Below, in pieces: positions 14,046 through 17,275 of a stretch of DNA of 17,275 nucleotides (positions are counted from its first letter, which is position 1; the number at the start of each line of letters is the position of its first letter). A model generated the notes under the pieces. The model was not told the DNA's origin and made no database searches. It saw only the letters and a list, made by a program, of their open reading frames with translations. Where the stretch lies: assembly GCA_026984595.1 (NCBI GenBank), contig JALSRW010000140.1, positions 1 to 17,275 on the forward strand. Reading direction: 5' to 3'. This DNA comes from Alphaproteobacteria bacterium (GTDB lineage Bacteria > Pseudomonadota > Alphaproteobacteria > Geminicoccales > Geminicoccaceae). The translations under genes and the position numbers were made by a program.

Positions 14046-15068
14046 TCAGGCCGCCTCGGCCAGCGGCAGGTTGACGAGCAGGTTCTGGGGCTTGAGACGC
14101 AGCCGATTGCGGGCGTCCATGGCCAGGCCCAGATAGACCGGCCGGCCGCGCAGGGCCGCCGGCAGCAGGCTCGGATCCCGGAACTCCATGCGGAACAGGG
14201 CCAGCAGACGGGCGAGGCGTTCCTCGGCCACTTCCCGCCCCTCGAACAGATCGTTGAGGATCGCCGTGGCCTCGGCGTCGAGTCCGACATGCCACCGCCA
14301 ATGCTCGTCGCGCACCCGGGCCAGCGGCTGGATCGAGACGGCGAGATCGAGAAGATGCGCGAGCCAGGCTTCCAGCACCCGGCACAAGGCATCGAGGCCG
14401 GGGCGGGTGAAGGACAGATCGAGCACCAGGTCGAAGCGGTCGCTGCGCGTGAAATAGCTGTGGGCGTTGTCCTCGGTGAGGATGCCGAGTTCCACCGTGC
14501 GAAGCCGGCCCGCCGCTTCCCGGACGAGGCGGCCGAGATTGCCGAAGCCGCCGGTCTCCACGAGTTGCTCCAGGGTCGCCTCGTCGGCGGCCAGGATGGC
14601 CCCCTCCTCGATGCGCACCTTCTGCGGCCGGAAGAACAGTTCGGCCGCGCGCAGGCGCAGGGGATCGGGCCGGGCCTCGAACATCCCCTTCAGGATGAGC
14701 TGGGCGAGATGATCGACGAACAGCGGGGGCAGCGCCGGCAGCGGATCCAGAAAGAGGGAGAGATAGGTGTCCTCGATCGTTTCCCGGGCCAGCAGCCGGT
14801 TGCGGAAGGCGAGGAACAGCTCCCAGTTCTCCACGGCGTCGCGATCGCGGATGCGCAGGAGGTTGACCGGCGTCACCGGCCGTCCCGGGTCCTCCATCAA
14901 TGCCGCGTGCAGGGCCCGTTCCGCCTCGCAGCTTTCCGCCTGCGGCGCCAGTTCCGGCCGCATCAGATAGAGCCGCAGGAAATCCTCGGTGACCCGCAGC
15001 CGGCCGCGCCCGTCGCGGGCCAGGGTCGCGAAGCCGCAGCCGGGCCAGAAGGATCGGTCTCCGGTCAC
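14046..15068 (-). CDS. DUF6352 protein
   Basis: 340 residues, soluble, largely helical, no signal. It begins TGDRSFWPGCGF and ends near LRLKPQNLLVNLPLAEAA, consistent with the DUF6352 family. There are few cysteines and no cluster motif, so it is not itself an electron carrier. The start is a GTG at 15068 whose last two bases overlap the TGA of the DUF6505 gene (GTGA), preceded by GGGGAGAA; this coupling decides the start. It belongs to a four-gene run (ligase-like, DUF6505, DUF6352, DUF6494) with no room for internal promoters. The function is unknown; context says formate dehydrogenase maturation. Confidence 0.87.
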   Translation of the reverse strand: MTGDRSFWPGCGFATLARDGRGRLRVTEDFLRLYLMRPELAPQAESCEAERALHAALMEDPGRPVTPVNLLRIRDRDAVENWELFLAFRNRLLARETIEDTYLSLFLDPLPALPPLFVDHLAQLILKGMFEARPDPLRLRAAELFFRPQKVRIEEGAILAADEATLEQLVETGGFGNLGRLVREAAGRLRTVELGILTEDNAHSYFTRSDRFDLVLDLSFTRPGLDALCRVLEAWLAHLLDLAVSIQPLARVRDEHWRWHVGLDAEATAILNDLFEGREVAEERLARLLALFRMEFRDPSLLPAALRGRPVYLGLAMDARNRLRLKPQNLLVNLPLAEAA

Positions 15069-15559
15069 GGCTCGTTCTCCCCGGGGCCGTCTTCTTCGAG
15101 AATGTCCCAGATCCGGGCATGTGGAGCCGCTTCCCGACGCAGGGTGCGGAAGCGCTCGCGTATCCCTTCCTCCGACAGGCTGCGCTCCACCACCAGCACG
15201 GTATTGACGGGATGGCAGCAGAGTTCGCGGGCGAATTCCAGCTCGCCCCGTGCCACCGGCAGCGCCGCCGCCATGTCGGGAGCGCCGAAATCCCGCACGA
15301 AGCGACGGGCGAGCCCGATCACCAGTTCCTCGAACCGCTCCTCGGCGATTTCGGAAACGATGGCGAAGCTCGACCAGCCGAAGCTGTCGAGACCGAGAAA
15401 GCCGCTTTCGAACGCCTGGCGGCGCTTGCCCGAAAGGGTTTCGGTGCTGTCGCCGGCGAACAGGAAACCGCCCGGAATCGCCCATTCACCGGCCGCGGCG
15501 GCGCGCTCGAAGACCCGCTCGTCGGTGGCATCGAAACGAAAGGTCTTGAGCATCAGCAT
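15065..15559 (-). CDS. DUF6505 protein
   Basis: 164 residues, soluble. It starts LKTFRFDATDERVFERAA, then GEWAIPGGFLFAGD and the segment QAFESGFLGLDSFGWSSF, a pattern I associate with the DUF6505 family. Two ATG codons, at 15559 and 15553, are both possible; the second forms a TGATG overlap with the stop of the ligase-like gene. The 3' end overlaps the GTG start of DUF6352. C164 and C165 in other positions of neighbouring frames are irrelevant; in this protein a CCHP motif lies at about 115-118 but is not a recognised cluster site. The function is unknown. Confidence 0.85.
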   Translation of the reverse strand: MLMLKTFRFDATDERVFERAAAAGEWAIPGGFLFAGDSTETLSGKRRQAFESGFLGLDSFGWSSFAIVSEIAEERFEELVIGLARRFVRDFGAPDMAAALPVARGELEFARELCCHPVNTVLVVERSLSEEGIRERFRTLRREAAPHARIWDILEEDGPGENEP

Positions 15560-16272
15560 GGCCGGGACAGCGACTGCGGTTGCAGCTCGTACAGGCCGAG
15601 CCGTCGGCCGCCGATCAGCAGGCGGCCCTCGTTGTCGATTCCCTCGACGATGCCGGCGGCCGCGACGCCGCCGAGTTCGAATGTCTGCACCCGGCCCTTT
15701 CCGTCGAGGCGCTGGTTCCAGGCGCGGGCGATGGGGGCGAAGCCTTCGCGCTGCCAGCGATCCGTCCAGAGCAGGAAATGGCGCCCGATCTGCGCGACGA
15801 TCTCGGCCGGCGCCACCGACCCGCCGGCCGCCCCTTCGAGGGTCCAGCGGTCGGGCTCGCGGCCGGGCTCGGGCGGCTCGTGCAACGGCATGTCGAGACC
15901 GAGGACCAGCCAGGCCGGGATGTCGCCCGCCGCGGCCGGCTCGGCCCAGGTGCAGCGGGCACGGGCCAGTTCCATGCCGTCCACCAGAACGATGTTCGGC
16001 CAGCGCAGCGCCAGCGGCAGCGCCGGCGCGGTGAAGCCGCCGAGCGCATCGCCCAGGGCGAGCACGAACACCGACAGCGCCTGCAGGGTGATCGGCAGTG
16101 CCGCCTCGGGCTCCAGCAGCACCGCCATCTGCAGCCGGTCGCGGCGTTCGTTCCAGACCAGCAGCCCGTCCTCGACGGATGTGCGGGCGAACTCGCAGGC
16201 GCGGTCGAAGGCGTCCCGCTCGCCGGCAATGACCAGGAGATCGTAGGCTGGCGGCAAAACAGGCTTGACCAT
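15553..16272 (-). CDS. Biotin/lipoate protein ligase-like protein of the formate dehydrogenase cluster, probably not a standard ligase
   Basis: 239 residues. The layout follows the biotin/lipoate A/B protein ligase fold: a central helix-strand region leading to LALRWPNIVLVDG (about 87-99), WLVLGLDMPL (about 121-130), a helical segment, and a small C-terminal beta domain (GVAAAGIVEGIDNEGRLLIG). The RWPN motif corresponds to BirA KWPND, but the lysine is Arg and the Asp is Ile. The glycine-rich GRGRxGR loop that grips biotinyl-AMP is not visible. The ATG at 16272 is preceded by GGGGA and is preferred over a TTG at 16320. It leads the coupled DUF6505-DUF6352-DUF6494 run. It probably binds a ligand or protein instead of attaching biotin; this is inference. 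Confidence 0.82.
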   Translation of the reverse strand: MVKPVLPPAYDLLVIAGERDAFDRACEFARTSVEDGLLVWNERRDRLQMAVLLEPEAALPITLQALSVFVLALGDALGGFTAPALPLALRWPNIVLVDGMELARARCTWAEPAAAGDIPAWLVLGLDMPLHEPPEPGREPDRWTLEGAAGGSVAPAEIVAQIGRHFLLWTDRWQREGFAPIARAWNQRLDGKGRVQTFELGGVAAAGIVEGIDNEGRLLIGGRRLGLYELQPQSLSRPC

Positions 16273-16342
16273 CGTCCCCAAGGGCGTGTTTCCCAGAGCG
16301 CACCGCACCATTCGCCACAATGGCTAGTGCCGACCCTATCCG
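16273..16342. promoter_or_regulatory. Divergent intergenic region between the ligase-like gene and the FAD oxidoreductase
   Basis: This 70-base gap must hold the start signals for the leftward accessory operon and probably those for the rightward oxidoreductase. No clear -35/-10 pair or operator was found. The assignment rests on position only. Confidence 0.35.
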
Positions 16343-17275
16343 ATGTCCAGCTCCGCCCTCGGGGCGTCCCCGGTCCACGAAACCGAGCTCTTCGATCCCC
16401 GCCGTCCGCCGGCCACCTACTGGCATCGGCGCGGTGGGCCGCTGCCCGTGGGGGTCGATCCGCTGGCCGGTGACGCGGCGGCCGATGTCGCCATCATCGG
16501 CGGCGGCATCACCGGCCTGTCGGCGGCGCTCCATCTGGCGCGCGACCATGGGCTTTCGGCGCGCGTGCTGGAGGCCGGGGCGATCGGCTGGGGTGCGTCG
16601 GGCCGCAATGGCGGCTTCTGCTGCATGGGCGGCGGCGGACGCGGCTGGCGCGAGATCTGGCACCGCTTCGGCGAGCAGGAGGCCCGCCGCTGGTTCGCCG
16701 CCCAGAAGGAGGCGATCGCACTGGTCGCCGATCTCGCCGCCAGGCACCGCATCGATCCGCAGCGGGCGGGAGAGGGCGAGCTGCTGATCGCCCACCGGCC
16801 CGGGCGCCGGGAGGAGCTCGAAAACGAGGCCCTCGAGGTGGCCGAGCTGTTCGGCGAGAACTGGGAGGTGCTGGAACCCGAGGAGCTCGCCGAACAGGGG
16901 GTGAGTCTCGCCGAGAACCACGGGGCGCTGGTGATCCCCTACGGCTTCGGCCTGCACCCCTTGCGCTATGCCCGCGGATTGGCGCGGGCCGCGGTCGAAC
17001 ACGGGGCGCGTATCCACGAACATTCGGCGGTGGTCGCCTGGGAGACCGACGGCCGGTTGCATCGGCTGCATACCGAGGGCGGCACCGTGCGCGCCGCACG
17101 CGTGCTGATCGCCACCAACGGCCATACCCCGGAGCCGCTGGCGCCGCAGCTCGCGGGACGGAGCCTGCCGGTACTCTCCTCCATCCTGGTGACCCGCCCG
17201 CTGACCCTCTCGGAGCGCAGCGCCCAGGGCTGGACGGTGCCGGCGCTGGTCTCGGACACCCGCCGGCTGCTGTTC
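16343..17275 (+). CDS. FAD-dependent oxidoreductase, DadA/PuuB-like (3' end cut by window edge)
   Basis: The first 311 residues are inside the window. The N-terminal extension (about 1-46, with a YWHRR motif) is typical of the gamma-glutamylputrescine oxidase/PuuB-like branch. A Rossmann FAD site follows: AIIGGGITGLSAALHLA (G53-x-G55-x-x-G58), the acidic end of strand 2 at E78, and GASGRNGGF (84-92). These enzymes oxidise an amine or amino acid; the substrate cannot be read here. An in-frame TAG lies 18 bases before the ATG at 16343, so no upstream start is possible, although no ribosome site is evident. It is divergent from the formate dehydrogenase accessory operon and probably belongs to a different pathway. 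Confidence 0.88.
   Translation, partial: MSSSALGASPVHETELFDPRRPPATYWHRRGGPLPVGVDPLAGDAAADVAIIGGGITGLSAALHLARDHGLSARVLEAGAIGWGASGRNGGFCCMGGGGRGWREIWHRFGEQEARRWFAAQKEAIALVADLAARHRIDPQRAGEGELLIAHRPGRREELENEALEVAELFGENWEVLEPEELAEQGVSLAENHGALVIPYGFGLHPLRYARGLARAAVEHGARIHEHSAVVAWETDGRLHRLHTEGGTVRAARVLIATNGHTPEPLAPQLAGRSLPVLSSILVTRPLTLSERSAQGWTVPALVSDTRRLLF

Noticed and set aside
16320..16787. Open frame starting ATGGCTAGTGCC on the plus strand
   Set aside because: It is out of frame with the clear FAD-binding protein that starts at 16343 and has no motif of its own.
15065..17125. 686-residue open frame on the minus strand as one protein
   Set aside because: Only the C-terminal DUF6505 part is coding; the upstream part overlaps the ligase-like gene in a different frame and is antisense to the FAD oxidoreductase.

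Overview
The window is high-GC DNA from a proteobacterium, most likely an alphaproteobacterium. The evidence is the fused NuoE/NuoF-type formate dehydrogenase subunit known from Methylorubrum extorquens FDH1, the short FDH3-type beta subunit, and the set of small conserved families (DUF3305, DUF3306, DUF6352, DUF6494, DUF6505) that travel with formate dehydrogenase in these bacteria. No tRNA, rRNA, CRISPR or insertion sequence was seen. Almost all of the window is one formate-oxidation island.

Layout, following transcription of the minus strand from right to left. (a) 16272-13825: a tightly coupled accessory operon with a degenerate biotin/lipoate-ligase-like protein, DUF6505, DUF6352 and DUF6494. 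(b) 11752-13821, plus strand: a 689-residue protein with four ferredoxin-type clusters, divergent from (c). (c) 11651-6049: DUF3305, DUF3306, a TorD/NarJ-type chaperone, a tiny Tat-signal protein, and the Tat-exported catalytic subunit and four-cluster iron-sulfur subunit of an FDH3/FDH-N-like periplasmic formate dehydrogenase. (d) 6039-5964: a strong hairpin followed by an intrinsic terminator. (e) 5911-2608: a small membrane protein, the cytochrome b subunit, a secreted PepSY-like protein, a secreted seven-bladed WD40 propeller fused to a class I cytochrome c, and a 52-residue membrane peptide. (f) 2480-1: a separate soluble NAD-linked formate dehydrogenase, with a fused diaphorase subunit and the start of its catalytic subunit, which runs off the left edge. 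At the right edge (16343 onward, plus strand) the window leaves the island with a DadA/PuuB-like FAD oxidoreductase, cut by the window end.

How they fit together: the chaperone, the DUF proteins and the ferredoxin-like protein probably serve maturation of the periplasmic enzyme. That enzyme oxidises formate outside the cytoplasmic membrane and passes electrons through the beta subunit to the cytochrome b, and possibly to the WD40-cytochrome c. The NAD-linked enzyme oxidises formate in the cytoplasm and makes NADH. The most unusual parts are the WD40-cytochrome c fusion with its small envelope partners, the terminator inside the formate dehydrogenase gene cluster, and the ligase-like protein lacking the usual ligase motifs.
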